Shown: positions 40,845-50,363, numbered from the stretch's first letter. The stretch: DNA of 64,000 nt from TK10-74A sp965263065 (GCA_965263065.1 CBDHGH010000003.1:248001-312000), one strand, 5' to 3'. A program made the numbers and translations. The notes: generated by a model from the sequence alone, not told the origin.

Positions 40845-41789
40845 ATGACGACCGACCTGACCGCGCCCACCCTGCCCCTCGACTGCCTGGCGCACTGGGG
40901 GGATCTGCCCGCGGGGATGACCCTGGTCGAGACCCCCGGGGTCAGCGTCGCGGCCGACGACACGGTCTACCTGCTGACCCGCAACCCGGCCAACCCGGTG
41001 ATCGTGCTGGACGCCGGCGGGGCGTTCCAGCGGACGTTCGGCGCGGGCACGTTCACGAACCGCACGCACGCGATCCTGGCCGCCGGCGACGGCTTCATCT
41101 ACTGCGCCGACGACGGGGCGCACACGATCACGAAGTGGACGCCGGGGGGCGAGCTGCTGCTGACGATCGGCAGGCCGCACGAGCCGGCGCCCCGCTTCAG
41201 CGGTGAGCCGTTCAACCGGCCGACCGACATCGCCATCGCCGAAGACGGCAGCATCTTCATCAGCGACGGCTACGGCAACGCTCGGGTGCACAAGTACTCC
41301 CCCAGCGGCGAGCATCTGCTGTCCTGGGGCGCGCCGGGGATCGACCCCGGCCAGTTCCTCTGCCCGCACAACATCGCGCTGCGCGGGGATCGCGTGTACG
41401 TGGCCGATCGGGAGGCGCATCGCGTGCAGATCTTCGACCTCGACGGGGCGCTGGTGACGATGTGGAACAACGTCCACCGGCCCTGCGGGCTCAGCGTGGG
41501 GCCCGACGGCCACATCTACATCGGGGAGCTCAACGGGGTGGCGCTGATGGACGGGGCGCTCGGCATCGGGCACCGCGTCAGCGCCTACGACGCGGCGGGC
41601 TCGCTGCTGGGCCGCTACGGCGACCCCGAGGAGGGCAGCGAGCCGGGCCGGTTCATCGCGCCGCACGCGATCGCCGTCGATTCGCGCGGCGACGTGTATG
41701 TGGGCGAGGTCTCGTACACGATCCGGGGCAGCCACCTCGATCCGCCGCGGGAATTGCCCAGCCTGAAGAAGCTACGGCGGACCGGCTAG
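40845..41789 (+). CDS. NHL-repeat six-bladed beta-propeller protein
   Basis: A 314-residue beta-propeller with repeated NHL-type blades: GVSVAADDTVYLLTRNPANPVIVLDAGG, FNRPTDIAIAEDGSIFISDGYGNARVHKYSPSG, LCPHNIALRGDRVYVADREAHRVQIFDLDG, RPCGLSVGPDGHIYIGELNG and IAPHAIAVDSRGDVYVGEVSYT. It resembles the lyase domain of peptidylglycine amidating enzymes, but Zn and Ca ligands cannot be assigned with certainty. No signal peptide is present. AAAGG precedes the ATG; TAGTAT at 40797-40802 may be the -10 box. It converges with the hydratase gene, overlapping by four bases. Confidence 0.85.
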   Translation: MTTDLTAPTLPLDCLAHWGDLPAGMTLVETPGVSVAADDTVYLLTRNPANPVIVLDAGGAFQRTFGAGTFTNRTHAILAAGDGFIYCADDGAHTITKWTPGGELLLTIGRPHEPAPRFSGEPFNRPTDIAIAEDGSIFISDGYGNARVHKYSPSGEHLLSWGAPGIDPGQFLCPHNIALRGDRVYVADREAHRVQIFDLDGALVTMWNNVHRPCGLSVGPDGHIYIGELNGVALMDGALGIGHRVSAYDAAGSLLGRYGDPEEGSEPGRFIAPHAIAVDSRGDVYVGEVSYTIRGSHLDPPRELPSLKKLRRTG

Positions 41790-42586
41790 GCGCCGGTCGC
41801 CAGCCGCGCGACGACCTCGCCGACGCCGGCCACACGCACCACGGCCGTCTGACCGGGGCGGGCGGGGGTCGGCGCGGCCGCGGCGCCCGTCGTCACGATC
41901 TGGCCCGCCTCCAGCCCGAAGCCGCGGGCCGAGAGGTCGTTGGCCATCGCCAGCAGAACGCCGAGCGGGTCGCAGCGGGCGTCTCCCTCCAGCCCTCGCG
42001 CGACGCACTCGCCGTCGATGAGCAGTTCCACGTCGAGCGTCTTCAGGTCGCGCGCCGCCCAGTCGTCGATCGAGGGGCCGACCACCAGACTGCCGACGGC
42101 GAACCCACCCGCGACGATGCTGGGCAGGCCCACGGCGGGGCCGTCGGCGAAGGGGAAGTTGACGGCCTCGATGACGAGGTGCGCGCCGGCCACGGCGTCG
42201 CGCACCTCGGGCATGGTGTAGGGCGCCGGTCGCGACGGCAGCCCCGCCGCCAGCCGGAACGCGACCTCGGCCTCCATGATGCACAGGTGGTACGTCGCCC
42301 CGTCCAGGTCGGCCGGGCTCTCGCACAGCACGCCCGGGAAGAGCGGCGCGACGGGGGGCGTCGCGAGGCCCGCGTCCCGCATCTGCGCGGCGCTCGACGC
42401 GCCGGCCTTCCAGCCATCGGGGCGCGTGTCGGCCGGGCTGCGGGTCGCCTGCGCGATGCGGTAGGCGTCGCCGATCGTGGCCGGGCGGCAGGCCTCGGGG
42501 AACGCGGGCAGCGGGCCGCCGCGCGCCCGGGCCTGCGCCAGAAACGCGACCGCGTCCGCGACCTGGTCATCGGTGAGTTGCGCCAT
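41786..42586 (-). CDS. 2-keto-4-pentenoate hydratase / fumarylacetoacetase-fold protein
   Basis: A 266-residue MhpD-like protein. RPATIGDAYRIAQATRSP, GWKAGASSAAQM, MEAEVAFRLAAGLP, IEAVNFPFADGP, IVAGGFAVGSLVVGP and DPLGVLLAMANDLSARGFGLEAGQIVTTGAAA are conserved blocks; the Glu pair in MEAE and the later Glu supply the divalent-metal site in this fold. It may hydrate 2-hydroxypentadienoate-type products of aromatic ring cleavage, or act as a related decarboxylase; there are no other ring-cleavage genes nearby to decide. GAGGAGG sets the start at 42586. Confidence 0.88.
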   Translation of the reverse strand: MAQLTDDQVADAVAFLAQARARGGPLPAFPEACRPATIGDAYRIAQATRSPADTRPDGWKAGASSAAQMRDAGLATPPVAPLFPGVLCESPADLDGATYHLCIMEAEVAFRLAAGLPSRPAPYTMPEVRDAVAGAHLVIEAVNFPFADGPAVGLPSIVAGGFAVGSLVVGPSIDDWAARDLKTLDVELLIDGECVARGLEGDARCDPLGVLLAMANDLSARGFGLEAGQIVTTGAAAAPTPARPGQTAVVRVAGVGEVVARLATGA

Positions 42587-43014
42587 GATCTGCCTCCTCG
42601 GTAGTCGTCGGATGGGACGGGGGAGCGTCTGCATTGTAGGCGGAGGGGGCCGGAAGGGGGCTGACGCGGGCAAGCCGCCGCGGCGGTCTCCGCACGTGGG
42701 GGAGAGGGGAGGGGCCCGGAGCGCAGACGATCGCGGAAGGTCTTCACGCCTCGGGGCAGCCCCGGGGGGTCGTTGGGATGGCGCGCGGGTCCGATGGGCG
42801 CGCCCGCGTGCATGAACTTGCACTCACATGCACGAAAACGCGCGATCGGCACGGAGCGAAGCTGGCGGGAGCGGGGGGACGAGGGATCGCGGACTGCGGC
42901 GAACAGTCCGCGAATGCAGTATAGCAACTCCCCGGGACGCGTCAACCCCGCTGAGCCGGCGACGGCGACGGAGGCGTCGTCTCGCGCGGCGCAGCGGGGT
43001 GAGGCTCGGACGGC
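42587..43014. other. 428-base gap with no gene recognised
   Basis: No frame here has gene-like content. One hairpin is visible, GCGGACTG/CAGTCCGC at 42889-42896 and 42904-42911, which lies about 100 bases downstream of the stop of the minus-strand binding-protein gene and could end that transcript. Otherwise I see only short repeats of CATG/TGCA character (42809-42835). Confidence 0.6.
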
Positions 43015-44088
43015 CTACGACGCCTCGGGCCAGCCGTCGGGGATTTCGCCGTCGTCGAGCGCGGCGCGAATCTTCTCGGCGGCGTCCTCGGTCACCCAGG
43101 CGCTCCAGACGGCCTCGTTCGAGCTGAGCCACCAGAGCGCGGCGTCGTTGGCGTCGGCGCCCGAGTTGTTGTTGAGCCAGTCGGCCACAACACGGTACTT
43201 CGTGACATCGAAGGTCCAGCCGCGCAGCATCGCGACGACATCCGGGGCACTGGCGACGATGTCGGGGTGCACGGCGATCAGGATGGTGGCGTCCTTGTAG
43301 GCGCAGGCCTTGCTGGTGAACCAGCACTCGTCTGTGTAGGCGGGCTCCTCGAGCCGCACCAGATCCAGCAACAGCGCGGGTTCGTTGGTGCCCCACTGGT
43401 AGCCCAGCCAGGGCTCGCCCTTCTCATAGGCGCCGATGAGGTCGGCGTTCAGGGCGGAGCCGTCGCCGGGGGCGATGATCTCGATGTGAGCGGCGAGGCC
43501 GTACCCCTCGACCTGCGCGGCGTTCACCTCCTCGCACTGCCAGCCGATCACGCAGGAGACCAGACGCGCCTTGCCGCCGGTCTCGGCGGTGGCGAACAGC
43601 GCCTTGAACTTATCGTCTTTGAGGTCGTCGATGTGGTCGAGATCCGGGTACTCCGCCTGTAGGTAGGCGGGGATGACGAAGGCGGACTGCCAGTCGCTGC
43701 CGAGGCTCGGGCCCAGCGACACGACCTCCCCGGCGGCCTGCGCCTCGGCCCAGGCCTCGGCCTGGTTGGGCAGCCAGATCTCCATCGTGATGTGTGTATC
43801 GCCGCGGCGGAGCCCCTGGAACAGCGGCAGCGTCGCGCCCAGGACGACATCGGTCTGGTAGTCGTAGCCCATCTCGACGAGGTACTGGGCGATGCGGTTT
43901 TGGACCTGTGCGCTGGTCCAGTTGAGGTCGCTGAAGACGAGCGTCTCCTTGTCGTCGCCGGAGTCGCCGCCCCCGCAGGCGGCCGCGACCGCCAGGGCGA
44001 GCATCGCGATCACGGCGATCAGGACGAGCGTGAACCTGCCCGGTCGCGGAATGCCTCTGTGTTGGATGTCGTCACGCTGTGGCTGCAT
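43015..44088 (-). CDS. proX: glycine betaine/proline-type ABC transporter substrate-binding protein
   Basis: A 357-residue lipoprotein: signal with lipobox AAACGGG (Cys at about residue 38), then an OpuAC-type domain (ETLVFSDLNWTSAQVQNRIAQYLVE, LPLFQGLRRGDTHITMEIWLPNQ, GWQCEEVNAAQVEGYGL, WLGYQWGTNEPALLLDLV). Trp/Tyr residues such as those in LNWTSA, EIWLPN and GYQWG would form the aromatic cage for a quaternary ammonium ligand; this is inferred from the family. It is the last gene of the ATPase-permease-binding protein operon. AAGGA supports ATG 44088. Several Cys (CVIGWQCEE, CWFTSKAC) may form disulfides. Confidence 0.88.
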   Translation of the reverse strand: MQPQRDDIQHRGIPRPGRFTLVLIAVIAMLALAVAAACGGGDSGDDKETLVFSDLNWTSAQVQNRIAQYLVEMGYDYQTDVVLGATLPLFQGLRRGDTHITMEIWLPNQAEAWAEAQAAGEVVSLGPSLGSDWQSAFVIPAYLQAEYPDLDHIDDLKDDKFKALFATAETGGKARLVSCVIGWQCEEVNAAQVEGYGLAAHIEIIAPGDGSALNADLIGAYEKGEPWLGYQWGTNEPALLLDLVRLEEPAYTDECWFTSKACAYKDATILIAVHPDIVASAPDVVAMLRGWTFDVTKYRVVADWLNNNSGADANDAALWWLSSNEAVWSAWVTEDAAEKIRAALDDGEIPDGWPEAS

Positions 44089-44102
44089 GTCAGTGTCCTT
44101 TC

Positions 44103-45179
44103 TCAACCTGCGGTTAAGCGCTCCCTGTTTTCCGCACCGATCGATTGCGTAAGCCGATCGATGATAATCGCGAGGAAGACGATCGCGAGGCCCGCGATCA
44201 CCCCGTTCCCCGACTGATTCTTCTGCAAGGCCCGCAGGACATCGTCGCCCAGGCCCCCCGCCGCCACCATACTCGCAATGGTGACCATTGCAAGGGCCAT
44301 CAGCGTCGTCTGGTTGATCCCGGCCATGATCGTGGGCAACGCCATGGGGATTTGCACCTTGGTCAGCACTTGGCGGGGCGACGACCCGAACGCCTGCGCG
44401 GCCTCGATGACCTCGGGGGAGACCTGGCGGATCCCGAGATTCGTGAGGCGGATGACGGGGGGCACCGCGTAGATGACGGTCGCGAAGATGCCGGCCGGCT
44501 TGCCCAGGCCGAAGAAGAGGATGCCGGGCAGCAGATAGACGAAGCTGGGCATCGTCTGCATGGCGTCGAGGATGGGGCGCATGAGATTGTCGGCAATGCG
44601 GTTGCGGGCGGCGAGCACGCCGAGCGGCAGGCCGATGGCCAGCGCCACGACCACCGCCACCGCGATCAGCGCGATGGTGTCGATGGCGTTCGGCCAGAGG
44701 CCCATGAGACCGATGTAGATCAAGGCGAGCGCCGTGAAGCCCAGCAGGCTCCAGCGCCCCACCGCGAAGGCCAGGAGCGCCAGTCCGACCACGACGACCG
44801 GCCAGGGCGTCCACTTGAGCGCGTCTTCGATGTAGATGAGCGCGTAGGTGATCCCATCGCTGAGGTTGGCGAACAGCCAGTCGCCCTCCTCGGTCATCCA
44901 GGAGACCACATCGTCGATGGCGTCGCCGCTGACTTCGCGCACCGTCCGGTCCAGGGTCACGGTGCGACCCTCGCCGGCGGGCTGCTCGGACTGCGAGACG
45001 GTGGTGGGGAACTCCATCTCCGGACCCCAGATCAGCAGGGTCGCGACCAGCACGCTCAGCACCAACGCCACGGGCGTCAGCCAGGGGTAGCGGGTTCGGA
45101 CCGCCGCCAGCCGGGTCCGCGCAGAGGCAGGCTCTGAGTCGCTTGGCGGATCGTGCGTGTCGCCCGCCCGGGCCATCAT
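44103..45179 (-). CDS. proW: glycine betaine/proline-type ABC transporter permease
   Basis: A 358-residue membrane protein. A cytoplasmic N-terminus, a first helix (about 33-52), a loop of about 70 residues (VSQSEQPAGEGRTVTLDR) and then six or so helices are seen. The EAA contact motif reads EVIEAAQAFGSSPRQVLTKVQIPMALPTIMAG, and AVVVALAIGLPLGVLAARN and QTMPSFVYLLP are typical of ProW/OpuAB. The start overlaps the ATPase stop by four bases, and the binding-protein gene follows after 14 bases. Confidence 0.9.
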   Translation of the reverse strand: MMARAGDTHDPPSDSEPASARTRLAAVRTRYPWLTPVALVLSVLVATLLIWGPEMEFPTTVSQSEQPAGEGRTVTLDRTVREVSGDAIDDVVSWMTEEGDWLFANLSDGITYALIYIEDALKWTPWPVVVVGLALLAFAVGRWSLLGFTALALIYIGLMGLWPNAIDTIALIAVAVVVALAIGLPLGVLAARNRIADNLMRPILDAMQTMPSFVYLLPGILFFGLGKPAGIFATVIYAVPPVIRLTNLGIRQVSPEVIEAAQAFGSSPRQVLTKVQIPMALPTIMAGINQTTLMALAMVTIASMVAAGGLGDDVLRALQKNQSGNGVIAGLAIVFLAIIIDRLTQSIGAENRERLTAG

Positions 45180-46063
45180 CCGGCCTCCAGACCGCTCGTG
45201 GCCGGGACGTCCGCCGGGGGCGCCCGCAACTCGGCGATGTCCGCCGCGGACACGTCCCGCACGAAGTCGGCGACGTAGTCGTCGGCCGGGTGCGTGACGA
45301 TCTCCTCGGCGTCGCCCTCCTGGACGATCGCGCCGTCGCGCATGATGGCCACCCGGTCGCCGAGCTTGATGGCCTCATTGAGGTCGTGCGTGATGAACAC
45401 GATGGTCTTGCGCAGTTGGCCCTGGAGGGAGACCAGCTCGTCCTGCATCCTGCGACGGATGAGCGGGTCCAGGCCGCTGAAGGGCTCGTCCATGATCAGC
45501 ACGTCGGGGTCCACCGTAAGGGCCCGGGCGATGCCGACGCGCTGCTGCATGCCGCCGCTCATCTCGTGCGGGTAGTAGCGCTCCCAGCCGTCCAGCCCAA
45601 CCGTCTCGATGGCCTGCGCCGCCGCCTTGTTGCGCGTCGCCCGGTCCACGCCCTGGATCTCGAGGCCGAAGGCCACGTTGTCCAACACGCGCCGGTGCGG
45701 CAGCAGCCCATAGTGCTGGAAGACCATCGCAATTTTCCTACGGCGGAATTCGGTGAGTTCTTGCGCACCATAGGTGAGGATGTCGTCGCCGTCAAAGCGG
45801 ATCTCGCCCTGCGTCGGCTCCACGAGCCGGATCAGGCATCGCGCCAGGGTGGATTTACCACTTCCCGAGAGACCCATTACCACGAAGGTCTCGCCGGCTT
45901 CGACGCTGAATGATACATCGCGCAGGGCGACGACCGCGCCCAGTTCGTCCTGTATCTCGTCTCTGGTCTTGGTTACGTTATCGGGTTCGAATACCTGATC
46001 GGCGTCATCGCCGAATACTTTCCACAGCCCTTGTACCTGTATCTGGGGGTCGCCCCGGCTCAT
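45176..46063 (-). CDS. proV: glycine betaine/proline-type ABC transporter ATP-binding protein
   Basis: A 295-residue ATPase. Walker A GLSGSGKST, Q-loop MVFQHYGLLPHRRV, signature MSGGMQQRVGIARAL, Walker B VLIMDEPFSGLDP and switch His in FITHDLNEAIKLGD are all intact. The N-terminal helix-rich piece (VFGDDADQVFEPDNVTKTRDEI) is the extra segment of ProV/OpuAA proteins. There is no C-terminal CBS pair, so osmotic gating as in OpuA is unlikely. ATG 46063 has GGAG six bases upstream; a longer frame reaches 46102. First gene of the operon. Confidence 0.92.
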   Translation of the reverse strand: MSRGDPQIQVQGLWKVFGDDADQVFEPDNVTKTRDEIQDELGAVVALRDVSFSVEAGETFVVMGLSGSGKSTLARCLIRLVEPTQGEIRFDGDDILTYGAQELTEFRRRKIAMVFQHYGLLPHRRVLDNVAFGLEIQGVDRATRNKAAAQAIETVGLDGWERYYPHEMSGGMQQRVGIARALTVDPDVLIMDEPFSGLDPLIRRRMQDELVSLQGQLRKTIVFITHDLNEAIKLGDRVAIMRDGAIVQEGDAEEIVTHPADDYVADFVRDVSAADIAELRAPPADVPATSGLEAG

Positions 46064-46249
46064 CGTATCTCCGCGAATGCAAACCTCGATATCCGATACC
46101 AACGCGCGTATTGCGTGACGGTGGAACCTGCAATGGGGTGTCGCCGCCGATCATAGCACGGATCGCCGCGACCCACCGCGCCGCCCGCCACCGGGCCGCT
46201 GCGCTCAGCGTCGCGCCGCCGCCGACGGCCGCGACACGCCCTGCGGCGC

Positions 46250-47647
46250 CTAGTTGCGCGGCAGCCAGGCGGGCTCGTCTGTGCCCGGCTTCACGGGGGG
46301 ACCCCAGTGGGGGGTGATCCCGGAGAAGGCGATCGGGAAGCGGAGCCGGGTCAGCCTGCCGTAGTCGGAGTCGACGTCCTCGGAGAAGCGCTCGGCGAGC
46401 GCGAATCCGTACTCGGGGTCGACGCCGGTGATGTCGTGCGGCGTGCCGAGTCGGAGGAACCAGCTCGCGGTCTGACCCAGCGACACCTTCACGTGCCAGG
46501 AGCCGCCCTCGACGGCGCGACGCCGCAGCGCCTCCAGCACGCCGTACGCGCCCCAGTAACCGGTACCGTAGTCGTTCATCGCCGCCGGCGGGCCGGCCCC
46601 CTCTATCTCGGCGGGGTTCTCGCTGAGCGCGTGGATGCCGCTCGCCGCCTGGACGTTGCCGTCGAAGCCGCGCTTCTCGTGCCAGGGGCCGCGCGGGCCG
46701 TAGGCGTTCTCCGAGAGATAGACGATGCCGGGGTTGCGGGCCGCGACGGCCTCCGCGCCCAGACCGCGGCGCGCCAGACTCTGCGCGCGATACGACTGCG
46801 AGAACACGTCCGCGCCCTCGATGAGATTCCACATCGTCTCGACGCCATCGGCGGTGTCCAGATCGACGAACGCGCGACGCTTGCCGTGGCCGGTGTCGAC
46901 CTGCGCGCCCGCCATGTCCGGCACGTGGGGCGAGCCGACGTGCAGCACGTCCGCGCCGAAGGCGGCCAGCGTGCGCGCGATCGTCGGCCCCGCGAGGACG
47001 CGGGTCGCGTCCAAGACGCGAAGCCCGGCCAGCGGCGCCTCGCCGACCGGCAGCGGTGTGGGCGGCGCCTCGCCGATCTGCTCGATCTCCACGGCGGGCG
47101 CATCGGCCAGCAGGCGACCCTGCGGGTGGCGCCGCCACTCCTCCTGGTCGCGCACGACGACGCCGGTCAACTGCGCGTCGACCAGCGCATCCTCCATCTC
47201 CGCCGCGTCGCGTGCGGCGATGTGGGCGGGGAGCGTGTCGACGTCGTCGCAGCCGAGCGCCGCCATGGTGCGCTCGACGATGTGCGGGAAGCCGCTCAGC
47301 AGGTACAACAAGCGGCCGTCGCGGGTGGGGAAGATGCCCTGCCCGGGCGTGATCCCGATGTCGAACGCTTCAGTGGCGGGGACGCCGTCGACCTTCAGCA
47401 CCCACATGCTGCTGATCGAGACGAGGGCGTGGCCCACGTCGATCTCGATCGCCTGCCGCCGGCCGGTCTTGGCCGCCGCGATCTCGTCGATCGCGCCGGC
47501 GACGTTCGCCAGGACGCTCGCCATGCCCGCGCCAAGGCGCAGCGGCGATGGGTAAACCGGGTCGTCCACGCCGGTAAACGTGATGCTGCTGGTCGTGGGT
47601 TCGACCCCGGCGGCGCGCATGATCTGCTGGAGGTCGCTCTGCTGCAT
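46250..47647 (-). CDS. type III (CaiB/BaiF) CoA transferase with permuted domain order
   Basis: A 465-residue protein. The usual N-terminal motif of the family (LAGLRVLDATRVLAGPTIARTLAAFGADVLHVG) appears only at about residue 205, followed by the standard core (IVYLSENAYGPRGPWHEKRGFDGNVQAASG) and the region with the catalytic Asp (NDYGTGYWGAYGVLEAL). The first 200 residues resemble the part normally at the C-terminus (GIFPTRDGRLLYLLSGFP, EEWRRHPQGRLLADAPAVEIEQIG). So the chain looks circularly permuted relative to CaiB. It would move CoA between carboxylic acids. It follows the alpha/beta hydrolase by 42 bases and may be in the peptide-transporter operon. Confidence 0.88.
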   Translation of the reverse strand: MQQSDLQQIMRAAGVEPTTSSITFTGVDDPVYPSPLRLGAGMASVLANVAGAIDEIAAAKTGRRQAIEIDVGHALVSISSMWVLKVDGVPATEAFDIGITPGQGIFPTRDGRLLYLLSGFPHIVERTMAALGCDDVDTLPAHIAARDAAEMEDALVDAQLTGVVVRDQEEWRRHPQGRLLADAPAVEIEQIGEAPPTPLPVGEAPLAGLRVLDATRVLAGPTIARTLAAFGADVLHVGSPHVPDMAGAQVDTGHGKRRAFVDLDTADGVETMWNLIEGADVFSQSYRAQSLARRGLGAEAVAARNPGIVYLSENAYGPRGPWHEKRGFDGNVQAASGIHALSENPAEIEGAGPPAAMNDYGTGYWGAYGVLEALRRRAVEGGSWHVKVSLGQTASWFLRLGTPHDITGVDPEYGFALAERFSEDVDSDYGRLTRLRFPIAFSGITPHWGPPVKPGTDEPAWLPRN

Positions 47648-47689
47648 GGCTCGTCTCCCGCTCGTGTGCCATCAGGGCCGTCTGACGCC

Positions 47690-48472
47690 CTACGGATAGG
47701 CCTCCGCCAGGAGCCCTTCCAGGATGGCGTTGAACTCGTGGGGCAGCTCCCAGTAGACCGAGTGGCCGCCCTTGGGCACCGAGACGTAGCGCGACCCCGG
47801 GACCATCCGGTGCGCCCGCTCGATCACGTCCGGCGGGATGATCGCGTCGAACTCGCCCGCCAGGAAGATCACCGGCATCGTCAGCGCCGAGAGCTGATCC
47901 GGCGGCACGGCGCCGTCGTCCAGGGTCCAGGTCATGTTCGGCGGCAGCGGCGGGGTGAGGCCGCGCACCTGCTGGTAGAGGAAGACGCCGTTCGGATCCC
48001 GAGCGAGATAGTCCGCCCCGACCATCATCGTGTCACCGCCCGCGCTGGCGTTGTCGGCTGCCTGTCGTAAGGACACCTCCAGGTCGGCGATCAGCGCCGC
48101 ATCCCCGATGCCCAGGAACGTGTCGGCCATCAGGAGAGCACGCACACGATCGGGATGCGCGACGGCGTAGGGCAAGACGGTGAACCCGCCCATCGACTGC
48201 CCCACGAGGACCGCATGCTCGACCCCCAGGTGATCAAGCAGCTCCTCCAGATCCCGGCGAAACGCCCGTCGCCCCTCGCCCGACTCGTCGACGCTGCGCG
48301 CGAAGCCGCGATGGTCGAAGGTGACGCAGCGGTAGCGGTCCCGGAAGTGGGGCACCTGCTGCCACCAGCTGAGGTGGTTGCCGCCGGCCCCATGGGCGAA
48401 GACGATCGTGTTGGGGCCCTCCCCGTGCTCCTCGTAGTAGAGGCTGCCGCCGGTCACGGACAAGGTGCTCAT
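47690..48472 (-). CDS. alpha/beta hydrolase
   Basis: A 260-residue hydrolase. FAHGAGGNHLSWWQQV is the oxyanion-hole region; the nucleophile elbow is GQSMGG (Ser about residue 102); FLAGEFDAIIP holds the likely acid and KGGHSVYWE the catalytic His. The family covers esterases, lactonases, C-C hydrolases and haloperoxidases, and substrate is not readable. AAAGGAG supports ATG 48472. It lies 41 bases after the permease gene on the same strand, before the CoA transferase. Confidence 0.9.
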   Translation of the reverse strand: MSTLSVTGGSLYYEEHGEGPNTIVFAHGAGGNHLSWWQQVPHFRDRYRCVTFDHRGFARSVDESGEGRRAFRRDLEELLDHLGVEHAVLVGQSMGGFTVLPYAVAHPDRVRALLMADTFLGIGDAALIADLEVSLRQAADNASAGGDTMMVGADYLARDPNGVFLYQQVRGLTPPLPPNMTWTLDDGAVPPDQLSALTMPVIFLAGEFDAIIPPDVIERAHRMVPGSRYVSVPKGGHSVYWELPHEFNAILEGLLAEAYP

Positions 48473-48513
48473 TGCTGGTCTCCTTTGGCTTCGCCGATGA
48501 CTTCGCCAATACC

Positions 48514-49404
48514 CTAGCGGCTCCCGCGGAGCCGGGGATCCAGGACGTCGCGCAGGCGGTCGCCCATGAAGTTCGCCGCCAGGACGAACAGCATGATCAG
48601 CACGCCGGGCAGGATCGTGGGCCACACGCTGCTGCGGATGACGGGGAAGCCGTCCGCGATCATGTTGCCCCAGGTCGCCTGCGGCCGCTGCACGCCGACG
48701 CCCAGGAAGCTGAGCGCCGCCTCGGCGAGGACCGCGACGCCCACCAGCAGCGTGCCCTGCACGATCAGGGGCTGCACCGTGTTGGGCAGGAGGTGTCGCG
48801 CCAGGATGCGCTGGTCCGACGCCCCCAGCGCGCGCGCGGCCAGCACGAAATCCTGCGCCTTGAGCGACAAGGTCAGCGCCCGCAGCAGGCGCGCGAAGAC
48901 AGGGAAGCTGGCTAAGCCGATCGCCAGCATCACGTTTACCAGGCTGGTGCCCGCGATGGCCACGATCGCCAGGATCAGGACGAACGGCGGGATCGAGATC
49001 CAGGTGTCCACGAAGCGCATCAGGATGGTGTCGATCCAGCCGCCGAAATAGCCGGCGCCCAGCCCAATGGGCAGCGCCACGCCTGCGGCGATCGCGACCA
49101 CGATCAGCCCTACTGTGACCGAGACGCGGCTGCCGTACATGGAGCGGCTGAGGGTATCGCGGCCCAACTGGTCGGTGCCCATCGGGTGGGTCCAGGACGG
49201 CGGCTCCAGGCTGGCGCGGAGATCCTGCTCGTTCTCGCCGGCGGGGGCGAGCGCCGGGCCGAACACGGCGAAGAAGATGACGACCCCGAAGATGAACGCG
49301 GCCAGCGCGGCCTTGGGATCTTGCAGGAAGATCCGGACGCCCTTGGGCACGCGCAGCCGGCGGAACTGGGGCGCCGACACCGGGAGGTCTTCGCGCTCGG
49401 TCAT
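48514..49404 (-). CDS. oligopeptide/dipeptide ABC transporter permease, DppC type
   Basis: A 296-residue permease. HPMGTDQLGRDTLSRSMYGSRVSV, the EAA loop (LTLSLKAQDFVLAARALGASDQRILARHLLPN) and the closing DRLRDVLDPRLRGSR are family marks. Its last 36 residues are identical to the remnant at 6983-7168, which shows that a second copy of this gene once existed there. The ATG overlaps the DppB-type stop by four bases. Confidence 0.93.
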   Translation of the reverse strand: MTEREDLPVSAPQFRRLRVPKGVRIFLQDPKAALAAFIFGVVIFFAVFGPALAPAGENEQDLRASLEPPSWTHPMGTDQLGRDTLSRSMYGSRVSVTVGLIVVAIAAGVALPIGLGAGYFGGWIDTILMRFVDTWISIPPFVLILAIVAIAGTSLVNVMLAIGLASFPVFARLLRALTLSLKAQDFVLAARALGASDQRILARHLLPNTVQPLIVQGTLLVGVAVLAEAALSFLGVGVQRPQATWGNMIADGFPVIRSSVWPTILPGVLIMLFVLAANFMGDRLRDVLDPRLRGSR

Positions 49405-50363
49405 TGGTAGCGAATCCGTGGATCGAGCACGCTGTAGGCGATGTCGGCGAGCAGGTTGGCCGTCACCACGGCGATGGTGACGAGGAAGACGATGCCCTGC
49501 AGGACCTGGAAATCGTGCGTGATCGTGGCGTCGAAGGCGAGCCGCCCGACACCGGGCATCGCGAAGATGCGCTCCAGGATGATGCTGCCGCCGAACAGCG
49601 CCCCGATTTGCAGGCCCATGATGGTGACGACCGGCAGCATGGAGTTCTTCAGCACGTGGCGGAAGAGGACCGTGCGGTTCGCCAAGCCTTTCGCCCGCGC
49701 GGTCACGATGTAGTCCTGCCGGCGCACCTCCAACACGGCGGATCGTGTTTGCCGGGCGATGACGGCGACGCCGGCGAGCGAGAGCGCGAAGACCGGCATC
49801 GCCAGGTGTTTGGCGGCCTGGAGCGGGTCCGTGGTTGGGTCGACCCAGCCCGACGTGGGCAGCCATCCCAGCCCCACCGAAAAGAGGATGATCATCCCAA
49901 TCGCGAGCCAGAAGTTGGGCGCCGCGACCCCCACGACGGCGAGAAAGGTGACGCCCAGGTCACCGCGCGTTCCCGGCCGCACGCCGGCCAGCAGGCCCAG
50001 CGTCAGTCCCAGGACGATGCTCAACGCGAGCGCCAAGCCATTGAGCCAGAGCGAGATCGGTAAGCGCTCGCCGATGATCTCGGTCACCGGTTGTCGCGAC
50101 GTCAGCGACTGGCCGAAGTCGAAGTGGAAGACGACCCGCTCGACGTAGCGGAAATAGCGCTCCGGGAGCGATCCGGTGAGGCCGAACTGCTCCTTGATCC
50201 GCGCGATGTCCTCGGCGTCGAGTTGGTTCCCCTCCTGTGCCCGCCCAATGACGGCCAGCACCGGGTCGCCGGGCACCAACTCCAGCCCGGCGAAGGTCAG
50301 GAGCGACACCAGGATCAGGACCGGCACCGCCTGGACCAGCCGAGCCAGGATGTACTTGCTCAC
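49401..50363 (-). CDS. oligopeptide/dipeptide ABC transporter permease, DppB type
   Basis: A 320-residue permease with a GTG start behind AGGGG. AGLELVPGDPVLAVIGR, FHFDFGQSLTSRQPVTEIIGERLP and the EAA loop (YIVTARAKGLANRTVLFRHVLKNSMLPVV) identify the family. About six transmembrane segments. It is separated from the binding-protein gene by a 15-bp hairpin and couples to the DppC-type gene. No ATPase gene is adjacent. Confidence 0.93.
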   Translation of the reverse strand: MSKYILARLVQAVPVLILVSLLTFAGLELVPGDPVLAVIGRAQEGNQLDAEDIARIKEQFGLTGSLPERYFRYVERVVFHFDFGQSLTSRQPVTEIIGERLPISLWLNGLALALSIVLGLTLGLLAGVRPGTRGDLGVTFLAVVGVAAPNFWLAIGMIILFSVGLGWLPTSGWVDPTTDPLQAAKHLAMPVFALSLAGVAVIARQTRSAVLEVRRQDYIVTARAKGLANRTVLFRHVLKNSMLPVVTIMGLQIGALFGGSIILERIFAMPGVGRLAFDATITHDFQVLQGIVFLVTIAVVTANLLADIAYSVLDPRIRYQ

